From Caulobacter zeae (GTDB lineage Bacteria > Pseudomonadota > Alphaproteobacteria > Caulobacterales > Caulobacteraceae), in NCBI RefSeq assembly GCF_002858925.1, contig NZ_PJRS01000022.1, forward strand, positions 62,001 to 126,000: a stretch of 64,000 bases of DNA, in the 5' to 3' direction. Shown one piece after another: positions 28,325 to 36,528 of this stretch (position 1 is the first letter of the stretch; every line of letters begins with the position of its first letter). Under the pieces are notes generated by a model that was given only the letters and a program-made list of their open reading frames with translations, ran no database searches and was not told the origin of the DNA. The translations under genes were made by a program, and so were the position numbers.

Positions 28325-29074
28325 TCACCAGCCCTGGCTCGCCAGATAGTTTTCCAGCGCCTGGATGCGGGTTGCGTCCGACGGGTGGGTCGAGGCGAAC
28401 TCGGGCCGGCCCGAGCCGCCCTGGGCCTGCATCTTGCGCCACAGGGCCACGGCCTCGCGCGGCCGGTAGCCGGCGCGCTGCATGATGTCGACGCCGATGC
28501 GGTCGGCCTCCAGTTCGTGCTTGCGCGAGAACGGCAGCAGGAAACCCATCTGCGCCCCCGCCCCGCCCAGCGAGGCCACGGCCCGGCCGCCGTCGCTGCC
28601 CCCGCCCCCGGCCGCGGCCTGGGCGATGGCAAGCACCAGCTGGGTGCTCATCTGCTGCGAATAGCGCTCGGCGGCGTGGCGGCCCAGCACGTGGGCGGCC
28701 TCGTGGCCCAGCACGGCGGCCAGCTGGTCGTCGTTGTCGACCAGGCGCACCAGGCCCGAATTGACGCCGATATGGCCGCCCGGCAGCACGAAGGCGTTGG
28801 GGGTGTCGTTGTCGAACACCACGTAGTCCCACGGCCGGTTGGCCAGGCCCGCGGCCTCGATGATCCGCTGGCCGACGGTGGTGACCCGGGCGTTCATCCG
28901 CGCGTCCTTCGACACCTTGCTGGTCCGCAGCGTCTGCTCCCAGGCCTGCTCGCCAGACCGCGCGAGGCTGGCCTCGTCGACCATGGCGAACTGGTCGCGG
29001 CCGAGCTCGGCGTTGTAGGCGCAGCCCGAAAGCATCAGGCCGGCGATCAGGACCAGCGACGGACGAAGGCGCAT
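28325..29074 (-). CDS. M48-family zinc metalloprotease, lipoprotein
   Basis: A 249-residue periplasmic protease anchored by lipid. The lipobox MLSGC (Cys18) follows a short hydrophobic signal. The zinc motif HEAAH (His124, His128) and the third ligand in KHELEADRIG are intact, as in LoiP/BepA-type M48C proteins. The C-terminal STHPSDATRIQALENYL is family-typical; there is no TPR extension, so it is LoiP-like in size. Likely role: quality control of outer-membrane proteins (known for the family, inferred here). A small hairpin (TGTGGC/GCCACA, 28301-28318) lies just after its stop. It separates clpB from DUF4893. Confidence 0.92.
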   Translation of the reverse strand: MRLRPSLVLIAGLMLSGCAYNAELGRDQFAMVDEASLARSGEQAWEQTLRTSKVSKDARMNARVTTVGQRIIEAAGLANRPWDYVVFDNDTPNAFVLPGGHIGVNSGLVRLVDNDDQLAAVLGHEAAHVLGRHAAERYSQQMSTQLVLAIAQAAAGGGGSDGGRAVASLGGAGAQMGFLLPFSRKHELEADRIGVDIMQRAGYRPREAVALWRKMQAQGGSGRPEFASTHPSDATRIQALENYLASQGW

Positions 29075-29140
29075 GGACGGCTCGCGTTATTGTTGTCGAG
29101 GGCCCGACTTAAGGCGCGTGGACAGGCCCTGGCAACAAGA

Positions 29141-29264
29141 TCCTCCCCCTCTGGGGGAGGTGGCCCGAAGGGCCGGAGGGGGGAAGTTCTCAGCTAGCTA
29201 GACGCCGGAATTCATCCTCCCCTCTCCGTCGGCTTCGCCGACACCTCTCCCACAGGGAGAGGAC
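29141..29264. repeat. Double-hairpin intergenic element, copy 5
   Basis: Inner stems are GGCCC/GGGCC (left) and GTCGGC/GCCGAC (right); outer arms are CCTCCCCCTctGGGGGAGG and CTCTCCCacaGGGAGAG. The right end is 7 bp from the stop of the DUF4893 gene. Confidence 0.87.
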
Positions 29265-29271
29265 CTCGAGG

Positions 29272-29865
29272 TCACCGCTTCAGCTCGAGGATGTCGAGCT
29301 TCGACTCCTGCTTGGGCCAGGGCATGACCAGGCGGTAGCGGTTGGGACCGACCCGCTCGAACACCCCGGCCTGGTCGCGCTCGGGATCACGGCGGTAGGT
29401 CGCCCGGCCCTCGCGGTCGCCCCAGGCCACCGCGCCCAGGAACACCAGGCGCCGGTCGCTGTCGGGATAGAGGTTGCCGGCCTGGCGCTGGGAACCCGTG
29501 GTTTTCTCCAGCATGAGGTCGCCGCCCGGCGTCAGCTCCACCCGGCAGCGGAACCAGCCATAGGCCACGTAGGGCAGGCCCCGTCCGCCCGGGCTGCCCA
29601 GCTTGATCGTGCGGCATTGATAGTTCCCGGGCGTCGGCTGCGGGCGCGGCAGGGCCGCGCGCGGCTCGACCAGCGCGCCCAGCGCCCGCAGGTCGCGGGC
29701 ATGGCCGCCGCGCCGGGCCTCGGACAGCGCGCCTTCCCAGGCCGAGTTCAGCCGCTCGATCCGCTGCATGTCCTCGCGCGTCGCATCGAGCCGCCAGTCG
29801 CCCGAGGCGGCCAGCACGGGCGTTGCGGCCAGGAAGGACAGAGCGAAGGCGGCGATGGCGCGCAT
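29272..29865 (-). CDS. DUF4893 exported protein
   Basis: A 197-residue periplasmic protein with a signal peptide (1-19, VLAA). The conserved features of DUF4893 are visible: an N-terminal helical stretch (AWEGALSEARRGGH), the YQCRTIKLGSPG strand, WFRCRVE, EKTTGSQRQAGNLYPD and a C-terminal PWPKQESKLDILEL. Two cysteines (YQC, FRC) probably pair. The function of the family is unknown. Same strand as the receiver gene, 63 bp downstream of it, but probably separate. Confidence 0.88.
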   Translation of the reverse strand: MRAIAAFALSFLAATPVLAASGDWRLDATREDMQRIERLNSAWEGALSEARRGGHARDLRALGALVEPRAALPRPQPTPGNYQCRTIKLGSPGGRGLPYVAYGWFRCRVELTPGGDLMLEKTTGSQRQAGNLYPDSDRRLVFLGAVAWGDREGRATYRRDPERDQAGVFERVGPNRYRLVMPWPKQESKLDILELKR

Positions 29866-29928
29866 GGACGGCTCCTAAGGCGACGTCGAAGGAGCACAGG
29901 TAACTCGCCAGAGGCCGGAGGGTTCGCC

Positions 29929-30267
29929 TCAGCGGGCGGCGGCGATGGTGCGGGCCAGTTGCCGGGGATCGACCGGCTTGCTGAGGATCGGGGCGTCGCG
30001 CAGGTCGGGGCGCACGCCCTGGTCGCCATAGCCGGTGACGAAGGCGAAGGGCACGCCGCGCTCGCGCAGCACGTCGGCGGCCGCGAAAGAGGTGCCGCCG
30101 TCGAGATTGACGTCCAGCAGGGCGAAGTCGACAAGCTCGCTTCGCGCCGCCTCCACCGCGGTCTCGGCCGAGACCGCCGGACCGGTGACGTCGCAGCCCA
30201 GGTCGGTCAGCAGGTCCTCGACCAGCATGGCGACCATGATCTCGTCCTCGACGATCAAAACCCGCAT
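29929..30267 (-). CDS. Stand-alone receiver-domain response regulator
   Basis: A 112-residue single-domain response regulator without an output domain. The acidic pocket (VEDE, Asp8/Glu9), phospho-acceptor Asp52 (LLDVNLDGG), the conserved Thr/Ser region (FVTGYG) and Lys97 (LSKPVD) are all present. Its ATG shares base 30267 with the TGA of the kinase gene upstream, so translation is coupled and the two are almost certainly partners. Single receivers beside HWE kinases often act as phosphate sinks or as regulators of stress signalling. The longer frame reading upstream is not real. Confidence 0.93.
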   Translation of the reverse strand: MRVLIVEDEIMVAMLVEDLLTDLGCDVTGPAVSAETAVEAARSELVDFALLDVNLDGGTSFAAADVLRERGVPFAFVTGYGDQGVRPDLRDAPILSKPVDPRQLARTIAAAR

Positions 30268-31298
30268 CAGGCGGCTCCCCTGGCCGGTGCCGGCTGGGCC
30301 GCCGGACGGCGGCGGATGCGGGCGACGATGGTGCAGACCACGCCCTCGGGCGGATAGTCCAGCGCCGCCTCGCCGTCGAGCTCCAAGGCCAGGCCTCGGG
30401 TGATCAGGCGGCTGCCGAAGCCCTGGCGCTCTGGAGGTGACACCGGCGGTCCGCCGGCCTCCCGCCACAGCAGGCGCAGCCGCTCGTCGTCGCCCTCGCC
30501 TTCCCGGCTCCAGACCACCCGCACCTGACCCGTCGACTGCGAAAGCGCCCCGTACTTGGCGGCGTTGGTGGTCAGTTCGTGCAGGGCCAGCGACAGCGAC
30601 AGCGCGGCCTTGGGCGACAGCCGCACAGGCGGACCGCTCAGCTCGAAGCGCGAGGCGTCGCCGTAGGAGTCCACCAGGCCGGCCATGATGTCGTGCAGGT
30701 CCGCGCCGTCCCAGCTTTCGCGGGTCAGGATGTCGTGGGTGCGGGCCAGGGCCAGCAGGCGGGTGGTCAGCGACTCGCGCGCGTCGCCCAGGTCGGCGGC
30801 GTTGCGCAGGGTCTGGCCGGCCACCGACTGCACGGTGGCCAGGGTGTTCTTGACCCGGTGATTGAGCTCGTTGACCAGCAGCCGCTGCAGCTCCTCGGTC
30901 CGCTTGCGCTCCGTGACGTCGCGCATGACGCCGGTGAAGAACCGCCGCCCGCCCGATCGCCATTCGGCGATGGAAAGCTCGAGGGGAAAGGTCGACCCGT
31001 CCTGCCGCCGGCCGAACACCTCGCGGCCGATGCCGATGATCCGGCGCTCGCCGGTGCGGCGGTAGGTGTCGAGATAGCCGTCGTGAGCCGCGTGATGCGG
31101 CTCGGGCATCAGGCCCTTGACGTTGGATCCGATCATGTCGGAGGCCGCATAGCCGAACAGGCGCTCGGCGGCGGGATTGAAGGCTTCGATACGGCCGTGC
31201 TCGTCGATGACGACGATGGCGTCCACCGCCGTGTCGACGATGGCGCGATAGCGGGCCTCTTCGCCCGCGCCGCCCGACTGTGTTCCACGCCCGCCCAT
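30267..31298 (-). CDS. PAS-containing HWE-family sensor histidine kinase
   Basis: A 343-residue cytoplasmic kinase. One PAS domain (about 15-130) contains ERLFGYAASDMIGSNVKGLMPEPHHAAHDGYL, the FixL-like 'RRIIGIGREVFGRRQDG' layout and a PAC segment. The HWE kinase core follows: phosphate-accepting His147 in ELNHRVKNTLATVQS, the HELTTNAAKYGALS N-box and WREAGG with the Trp-x-Glu that names the family. There is no transmembrane segment. I chose ATG 31298, which has GGGGAG upstream. The FixL-like EPHHAAHDGYL segment could support heme/oxygen sensing, but this is not proven. Coupled to the receiver downstream. Confidence 0.92.
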   Translation of the reverse strand: MGGRGTQSGGAGEEARYRAIVDTAVDAIVVIDEHGRIEAFNPAAERLFGYAASDMIGSNVKGLMPEPHHAAHDGYLDTYRRTGERRIIGIGREVFGRRQDGSTFPLELSIAEWRSGGRRFFTGVMRDVTERKRTEELQRLLVNELNHRVKNTLATVQSVAGQTLRNAADLGDARESLTTRLLALARTHDILTRESWDGADLHDIMAGLVDSYGDASRFELSGPPVRLSPKAALSLSLALHELTTNAAKYGALSQSTGQVRVVWSREGEGDDERLRLLWREAGGPPVSPPERQGFGSRLITRGLALELDGEAALDYPPEGVVCTIVARIRRRPAAQPAPARGAA

Positions 31299-31383
31299 GG
31301 CTGGCTCCCCCTGTGGTCCAGAGGAGCCTAGCCTAGGGGTTGATCCGCCGCCAAGTCCTCGCGGCGGATCGTCACGCATGTTC

Positions 31384-32514
31384 TCAGGCGTCTTCCGACT
31401 CGGGAGCCGGAGAATCGCCGCCTTCGAAGCTGCGCGGGGCGCGGCGACGACGGGGCTTCTTGACCTCTTCGCCGGCGCCCTCGGGAGCCGGAGCGACGGG
31501 GATCTCGGCCGCCGGGGCGGCTTCGGCCTTGGGTTCGGGGGCCTTGGGCTCGGCGGCCGGCTTGGGCTCGGACTTGCGGCCCAGGAACGCCGGGGCGTTG
31601 CTGACCGCGCCGTCCTGGCCGCGCAGCACCGGCGAGCTTTCGCCGCCTTGCGCCTCGCCGCCCAGCGGGGCGGCTTCCGGCTCGATCACGGCCAGCGGAT
31701 CGCGGTCGCCACGGTCGCGATCGCGGTTGCGGTCACGATCGCGGTCACGGCGCGAGCGGCGGCCTTCGCGAGCCTCGCCCTGGAACTCGCCGCCTTCGGC
31801 CGCCGGGCGGTCGTCGCGCGGCTGGCGCTCTTCGCGCGGACGGTCGTCACGAGGACGGTCATCACGGGGGCGATCGTCACGGTCGCGGAAGCGGTCTTCG
31901 CGCGGGCGGTCGTCACGAGGCCGATCGTCGCGGGGACGGTCGTCACGGGGACGATCATCGCGGTTGCGGTCGCGGTCGTCGCGGTCGCGCCAGCGGTCGC
32001 GTCGGCCTTCGCCCTGCTGACCATCGCGATCACGATCGCGGTTGCGGTCACGGTCGCGGTTCTCGAAGCGGTCGCGGTTGCGGTCGCGGCGTTGCTCGCC
32101 CTGGCCTTCGCCGCCCTCGCCGCCTTCAGCGCCCTCGGCGGGCGTCTCAGCGGCCGGCGGGGCCTCGGGGGCCTCTTCCGGCTCGGCCTCGAAGTCGATC
32201 TCGTAGGCCGAATAGGCGTCCTTGCCGATGATGTCGCTGACCGGGCGATTCGGCTGGATGGCGCGCAGGACGCGGAAATAGTGCTCGGCGTGCTGCAGGT
32301 AGTTCTCGGCCAGCACCCGGTCGCCGGACGACGAGGCGTCGCGGGCCAGCTGCTGGTACTTTTCGTAGACGCTCTGGGCCGCGCCGCGGACCTTCACGCC
32401 GTCGGGACCGTTCGAATCGAAGGCCCGGTTGGCGTTGTGCTGCTGCGGCTTGCCACCACCGCCCCCGCGGTTGTTGCGGCCACGCTGGCGCTTCATGCCC
32501 TTGAAATCTCTCAT
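31384..32514 (-). CDS. DUF4167 protein with long Arg/Asp repeat region
   Basis: A 376-residue protein. The N-terminal DUF4167 core (about 20-110) contains FDSNGPDGVKVRGAAQSVYEKY and AENYLQHAEHYFRVL. The rest is low complexity: an acidic Glu/Gly/Pro stretch, then DRDRNRD and tandem DRPRD units (roughly 160-260) and a Lys/Arg-rich C-terminus (KKPRRRRAPRS). Such tails suggest nucleic-acid or RNA binding and disorder; the biochemical function is not known. Two starts are possible (32514 or ATG 32496). In alphaproteobacteria this family lies between prmC and clpB, as it does here. Confidence 0.88.
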   Translation of the reverse strand: MRDFKGMKRQRGRNNRGGGGGKPQQHNANRAFDSNGPDGVKVRGAAQSVYEKYQQLARDASSSGDRVLAENYLQHAEHYFRVLRAIQPNRPVSDIIGKDAYSAYEIDFEAEPEEAPEAPPAAETPAEGAEGGEGGEGQGEQRRDRNRDRFENRDRDRNRDRDRDGQQGEGRRDRWRDRDDRDRNRDDRPRDDRPRDDRPRDDRPREDRFRDRDDRPRDDRPRDDRPREERQPRDDRPAAEGGEFQGEAREGRRSRRDRDRDRNRDRDRGDRDPLAVIEPEAAPLGGEAQGGESSPVLRGQDGAVSNAPAFLGRKSEPKPAAEPKAPEPKAEAAPAAEIPVAPAPEGAGEEVKKPRRRRAPRSFEGGDSPAPESEDA

Positions 32515-32766
32515 CTTCTTCTAAACCTGTCCGATCTGGACACTTTAGCCCGATCGGTATTCGGTCTCTTGAGACTGGGTGCGCCCGTCTCGGGCTCGCC
32601 TTCGATGTTCTTGAGACCTGGGTTTCCGTAGAGTCTCCGTCCGGATCGGGCGCGGCTTTCGGCCTCGTCGGCCGTTCGCGCCTGCCGGATGTGTCTAGCG
32701 GCCGTCGAAACGACCGCTCTTCCCGTCACCCGGCGATTTGGAAGGAGACCCTTTCCGTCTACCGCC

Positions 32767-33636
32767 TCACGCCGGCGTTTCCAAGGGGTTTTTGAAGCCC
32801 GTGACAACACGGTCGTGGGTGGACAGATCCTTGACCGTCCGAACGTTCTGGGCGCCGGCCGCCTTGAACAGGATCTCGACGTCGGCCGACTGGTCGAAAC
32901 CGATCTCGACGCAGAACAGGCCGCCAGGCTTGAGCACCCGCAGGATCTCCGGCGCCAGGGCGCGATAGGCGGTCAGGCCGTCGGCGCCGCCATCCAGCGC
33001 CAGACGCGGCTCGTGGTCGCGCACTTCCGGCTCCAGGGTCTCGATGTCGGCGGTGGGGATGTAGGGCGGATTGGAGACCACCACGTCGAACGAGGCGTCG
33101 CCCAGGCCCGTCGTCCAGTCGCCGCGCATCAGGGCGACGCGGCCGTCGAGGTCCAGGTTGGCGGCGTTCTCGCGAGCCACGGCCAGGGCCTCTTCGGAGA
33201 TATCAATCCCCAGCCCCTTGGCGCCCGGGCGGTCAGCCAGGATCGCCAGCAGCATCGAACCCGAGCCGACGCCCAGGTCCAGCATGTTGAAGGCCATGGT
33301 CTCCGGGAAGGCCTTCAGCACCTCGTCTACGATGACCTCGGTCTCGGGACGCGGGGTCAGGACGTCCTTGGTCACCGACAGCAGGATCTTCCAGAAGCCC
33401 TTGCGGCCGATGATGTGGCTGACCGGCTCGCGGCGGGCGCGGCGCTCCAGGTACTCGTCCAGCGTGGCCAACTGCTCGGCGCTCAGCTCGCGATAGGGGT
33501 CGGTGATGATGTCGGTGCGGCTGACGCCGGCGGCGACTTCCAGCATCAGGCGCGCGTCGATGGCGGGCTGATCGATGCCGGCTTCCTTCAGGCGCTCCTT
33601 GGCGCCGTTCCAGGCTTTGACGAGAGTAAGGGTCAT
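32767..33636 (-). CDS. prmC: Peptide chain release factor N5-glutamine methyltransferase PrmC
   Basis: Methylates the glutamine of the GGQ motif of release factors RF1/RF2. The 289 residues include an N-terminal helical domain, the AdoMet-binding LDLGVGSG and the catalytic NPPY in VVVSNPPYIP, then EIGFDQSADV. ATG 33636 (with GGAG) is the start; a longer frame reaching 33750 would overlap the ParD operator and is rejected. Its substrate gene prfA lies 3.5 kb upstream on the same strand instead of adjacent, with five genes between. A 100-bp gap to parD must carry both divergent promoters. Confidence 0.95.
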   Translation of the reverse strand: MTLTLVKAWNGAKERLKEAGIDQPAIDARLMLEVAAGVSRTDIITDPYRELSAEQLATLDEYLERRARREPVSHIIGRKGFWKILLSVTKDVLTPRPETEVIVDEVLKAFPETMAFNMLDLGVGSGSMLLAILADRPGAKGLGIDISEEALAVARENAANLDLDGRVALMRGDWTTGLGDASFDVVVSNPPYIPTADIETLEPEVRDHEPRLALDGGADGLTAYRALAPEILRVLKPGGLFCVEIGFDQSADVEILFKAAGAQNVRTVKDLSTHDRVVTGFKNPLETPA

Positions 33637-33696
33637 GGCGGCTCCAATAACGCGTAGCGGCCCCAAACGCGAGATCGAGGACGAGATTGCGGACGG

Positions 33697-33713
33697 ATAC
33701 CAAGAATTGGTAT
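33697..33713. promoter_or_regulatory. Perfect palindrome, probable ParD autoregulatory operator
   Basis: ATACCAA-GAA-TTGGTAT: 7-bp arms with a 3-bp spacer, 23 bp before the parD start. Position and symmetry fit operator binding by a ribbon-helix-helix antitoxin. Confidence 0.72.
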
Positions 33714-33736
33714 GCTGAGTCTTGGAGGAGCCTGCT

Positions 33737-33991
33737 ATGAGCAAGAACACCTCGGTAAGCCTCGGGCCTCACTTCCAGGACTTCATCGAAACACAGGTCG
33801 CCCAAGGCCGCTATGGCTCGGCCAGCGACGTGATCCGCGCCGGCCTGCGGCTGCTGGAAGAGCACGAGGCCAAGCTCGAAGCGCTCAGGAACGCGCTGGC
33901 CGAAGGCGAGGCCAGTGGGTTCATGGAAGAGCCGTTCGACTTCGACACCTTCATCGCCGAACTCGAAGCCGAGGCCGAGCAGGAGAAATGA
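33737..33991 (+). CDS. parD: ParD-family antitoxin
   Basis: An 84-residue antitoxin. N-terminal ribbon-helix-helix fold: [22 protein letters not shown], then [17 protein letters not shown], the ParD signature; the acidic C-terminal part ([21 protein letters not shown]) should wrap the toxin. The start ATG at 33737 has GGAGGA upstream. It overlaps parE by ATGA, as in coupled type II modules. It probably represses its own operon through the palindrome at 33697-33713. Confidence 0.93.
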   Translation: MSKNTSVSLGPHFQDFIETQVAQGRYGSASDVIRAGLRLLEEHEAKLEALRNALAEGEASGFMEEPFDFDTFIAELEAEAEQEK

Positions 33992-34278
33992 GCGGCTACC
34001 GGCTGTCATTCCTGGCCCGCCGCGACATCGACGACATTCGCGCCTATTCCAAGGCGCAGTGGGGACCGCGCCGAGCAGCAGCCTATCTGCGTGACATCCA
34101 GCGCGCCTTCGATCTCGTCGGATCACATCCCGCAGCCGGGCGGCAGGACGAACGTCTCATCTCTGTCTATCGACGACATACCGTAGGATCTCACGTGATC
34201 TTCTATCGGTCAGCCTCGCAGATGACGCTCATCGTCCGGATTCTGCATCAGCAAATGGACCCGAGCTCGCACCTCTAG
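33988..34278 (+). CDS. parE: ParE-family toxin
   Basis: A 96-residue RelE/ParE-fold toxin; family members inhibit DNA gyrase. Features: [21 protein letters not shown] at the N-terminus, [23 protein letters not shown], and the C-terminal [16 protein letters not shown] and VRILHQQMD. The start overlaps the parD stop. Its stop codon is within a CTAG that is also the stop of the convergent MOSC gene. The full-length conserved fold suggests an intact module. Confidence 0.92.
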   Translation: MSGYRLSFLARRDIDDIRAYSKAQWGPRRAAAYLRDIQRAFDLVGSHPAAGRQDERLISVYRRHTVGSHVIFYRSASQMTLIVRILHQQMDPSSHL

Positions 34279-35039
34279 TCCTCGACCGCCACCGCATCGC
34301 CCTGCCCCACCGCGCCGCCGGCGGTGACGTTCAGGTAGATGCCGCAGAAGGTGTGGCCGTAGTTGTCGAACAGGGCCTTCACCACCTCGATGTCGCGCTC
34401 GGCGGTGACCGGATCGACGTGGGTGGCGGCGCAGCGGACGATGGGCTTGAGCACCTGCGCCGTCGCATCGCCGACCCGCACCGTCCTGCCCGTCCAGCCG
34501 TTCTCGACCCAGGCCGGCCAGCCCTCGACATAGAGGTTGGCCCGGAAGCGCAGCGGATCGACCGGACGGCCGATCTTTTCGGCGAGGTCGCGCACGCTGG
34601 CCAGGTTCACGATCGAGACGAAGCCCTGCTTGCTGTCCATGAACCGGTGCGCGCCCGGTCCTTCCAGCACCCGCAGGGGACCTTTCGCCTCGTCGCCGAG
34701 CAGGGCCGCCAGCCAGGCCTCGAAACCGCGCCGCCCCTCGTCGCTGGAAAGATCGCCTAAGAACGGCGCCAGCCCCTCGGCCGAGGCGGTCAGCACGCCG
34801 CTGGCCTCGTCATAGGCGGTGTGGGCCTTGGCCACCGCCGGGATCTTGGCCAGCACCGTGAACTTCATCTTCGACAGGTGCGACGGCGCGTCGGTGTCGA
34901 AGCCGCTGGGGCCGTCCTCGACCGCATAGAGACGGTCGCAGGGAAAGCATGCGCCCGCCTCCAACGTCGCCGTCGAGAGCCGCTCGGGCGTGAACCCCTT
35001 GACGGGATGGCGGTAGAGCGAGGCGACCTGGGCGTGCAT
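34275..35039 (-). CDS. MOSC-domain protein (molybdenum cofactor sulfurase C-terminal type)
   Basis: A 254-residue protein with the N-terminal beta-barrel (VASLYRHPVKGFTPERL) and a C-terminal MOSC domain (about 110-254). The conserved segments RFRANLYVEGWPAW and RCAATHVDPVTAERD contain the Cys expected to carry sulfur for transfer to metal-sulfur cofactors. It is similar in plan to YcbX/YiiM proteins, which take part in N-hydroxylated-base detoxification; that role is inference. Convergent with parE (shared CTAG stop) and divergent from the YihY gene 86 bp away. Confidence 0.9.
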   Translation of the reverse strand: MHAQVASLYRHPVKGFTPERLSTATLEAGACFPCDRLYAVEDGPSGFDTDAPSHLSKMKFTVLAKIPAVAKAHTAYDEASGVLTASAEGLAPFLGDLSSDEGRRGFEAWLAALLGDEAKGPLRVLEGPGAHRFMDSKQGFVSIVNLASVRDLAEKIGRPVDPLRFRANLYVEGWPAWVENGWTGRTVRVGDATAQVLKPIVRCAATHVDPVTAERDIEVVKALFDNYGHTFCGIYLNVTAGGAVGQGDAVAVED

Positions 35040-35125
35040 GGCGGCAAGGTGGTCGCGCGGATCGAGCTTTGCAAGGCGGGAACACCGCGGGCTCTGACGG
35101 ATTTGACCTCCAGGGAGGCCTGCTC

Positions 35126-36373
35126 ATGACCGACACCACGCCGCGACGCCCGGTAAGGTCGTGGCTGGCCTCGCGGCCCTATCACCTGGCGCCCTGGATC
35201 CTGCTGCTGGCGGTCGCCCCCTTCGCCTTTCCCAAGCGCCTGGAGCCTGAGGTCGAGCCGCACGCCCCGCCGCCGGGCCTGTCGGAAGACCGTGTGCTGC
35301 CGCCGCACGAATTCGACCAGGCCGAGCCCCGGCGCGGCCGCGCCGCGCGCCATCCGCACGGCATTCCGCTGCTGGGCTGGCGCGACATCCTCTGGCGCAC
35401 GGCGCGCGAGATCAGCGTCGACAAGCTGCCGTCGGTGGCCGGGGGCGTCACCTTCTACACCCTGCTGGCCCTGTTCCCCGCCATCGGCGCCTTCGTGTCG
35501 CTGTACGGCCTGTTCGCCGACGTGGCGGCGGTGGAGAAGCAACTTCAGGAGATGGCCACCGTCTTTCCGGCCAGCGTCGTCCAGATCGTCGGCGAGCAGA
35601 TGCTGCGCCTGGCCAGCCAGGAGGGCGGCAAGCTGGGCGTGGCCTTCGTGGTCAGCCTCTTGCTGTCGATATGGAGCGCCAACGCCAGCATGAAGGCGCT
35701 CTTCGACGGCCTGAACGTCGCCTATGACGAGGACGAGAAGCGCAATTTCGTGGGCAAGACCCTGCTGACCTACGGCTTCACCCTCTGCGCCCTTCTCTAT
35801 GCGGTGTTCATCGCCGCGGTGCTGATCGCCATGCCGATCGTGCTGGAGCGCTTGGTCCTAGGCGCGATCTCGGCCTTCTGGATCCCGCTGCGCTGGCTGG
35901 CCGTCTGGCTGGTGACGGCCCTGGCCTTCGCCATGCTCTACCGCTTCGCGCCCTGCCGGGCCCGCCCGCGATGGCGCTGGGTCGTGCTGGGGGCGCTGTT
36001 TGGCGCGGCGGCCTGGCTGGTCGGCTCGCTGGGCTTTTCGATCTACGTCAACCGCATCGCCCACTACGACGCCACCTACGGACCGCTGGGCGCGGTGATC
36101 GCCTTCATGGTCTGGGTGTGGTTCTCGATCATGACGGTGCTGGTCGGGGCCGAGCTCAACGCCGAGATCGAGCACCAGACCGCCCACGACTCCACCACCG
36201 GCCCCGAAAAGCCGATGGGCGCACGCGGCGCGGCCATGGCCGACACCGTCGGGCTGGCCTTCCATCCCTGGGAGATGATCAAGCGCGAAGCCGGCACGGT
36301 GAAGCGGATCGGCGGCCGCTACTGGGGGCATGCGACGCGGCTGGGCAAGAAGGCGCCGCCGCCAGAACAGTGA
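35126..36373 (+). CDS. YihY/BrkB-family inner-membrane protein
   Basis: A 415-residue membrane protein. After an N-terminal hydrophilic part with one helix (about 22-36), the YihY core starts at DKLPSVAGGVTFYTLLALFPAIGAF and has about six helices, ending with GPLGAVIAFMVWVWFSIMTVLVGAELNAEI, then a cytoplasmic tail. ATG 35126 is preceded by GGGAGG; the frame is open 19 codons upstream but has no site. Family function is unsettled (once misannotated as RNase BN). The extended N-terminus with an extra helix is a local feature. Confidence 0.9.
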   Translation: MTDTTPRRPVRSWLASRPYHLAPWILLLAVAPFAFPKRLEPEVEPHAPPPGLSEDRVLPPHEFDQAEPRRGRAARHPHGIPLLGWRDILWRTAREISVDKLPSVAGGVTFYTLLALFPAIGAFVSLYGLFADVAAVEKQLQEMATVFPASVVQIVGEQMLRLASQEGGKLGVAFVVSLLLSIWSANASMKALFDGLNVAYDEDEKRNFVGKTLLTYGFTLCALLYAVFIAAVLIAMPIVLERLVLGAISAFWIPLRWLAVWLVTALAFAMLYRFAPCRARPRWRWVVLGALFGAAAWLVGSLGFSIYVNRIAHYDATYGPLGAVIAFMVWVWFSIMTVLVGAELNAEIEHQTAHDSTTGPEKPMGARGAAMADTVGLAFHPWEMIKREAGTVKRIGGRYWGHATRLGKKAPPPEQ

Positions 36374-36381
36374 TGCGAAAT

Positions 36382-36475
36382 CCTCGTCCTTCGACAAGCT
36401 CAGGATGAGGATTTCGAATGTACCGCCACGCCGAAATTGAACCTCACCCTGAGCCCGTCTAAGGGCGAGGTTCAC
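36382..36475. repeat. Intergenic double-hairpin repeat of a second type
   Basis: Two facing hairpins, CCTCgTCCT...AGGATGAGG and CCTCaCCCT...AGGGcGAGG, separated by about 30 bp. The arms differ (TCCT/AGGA versus CCCT/AGGG) but remain paired. Lies between YihY and the GNAT gene. Confidence 0.75.
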
Positions 36476-36528
36476 GCAGGACGACGACCGCTTGGCAAGC
36501 TCGCCGACGCATGGCTTAGCTCGCCGCC

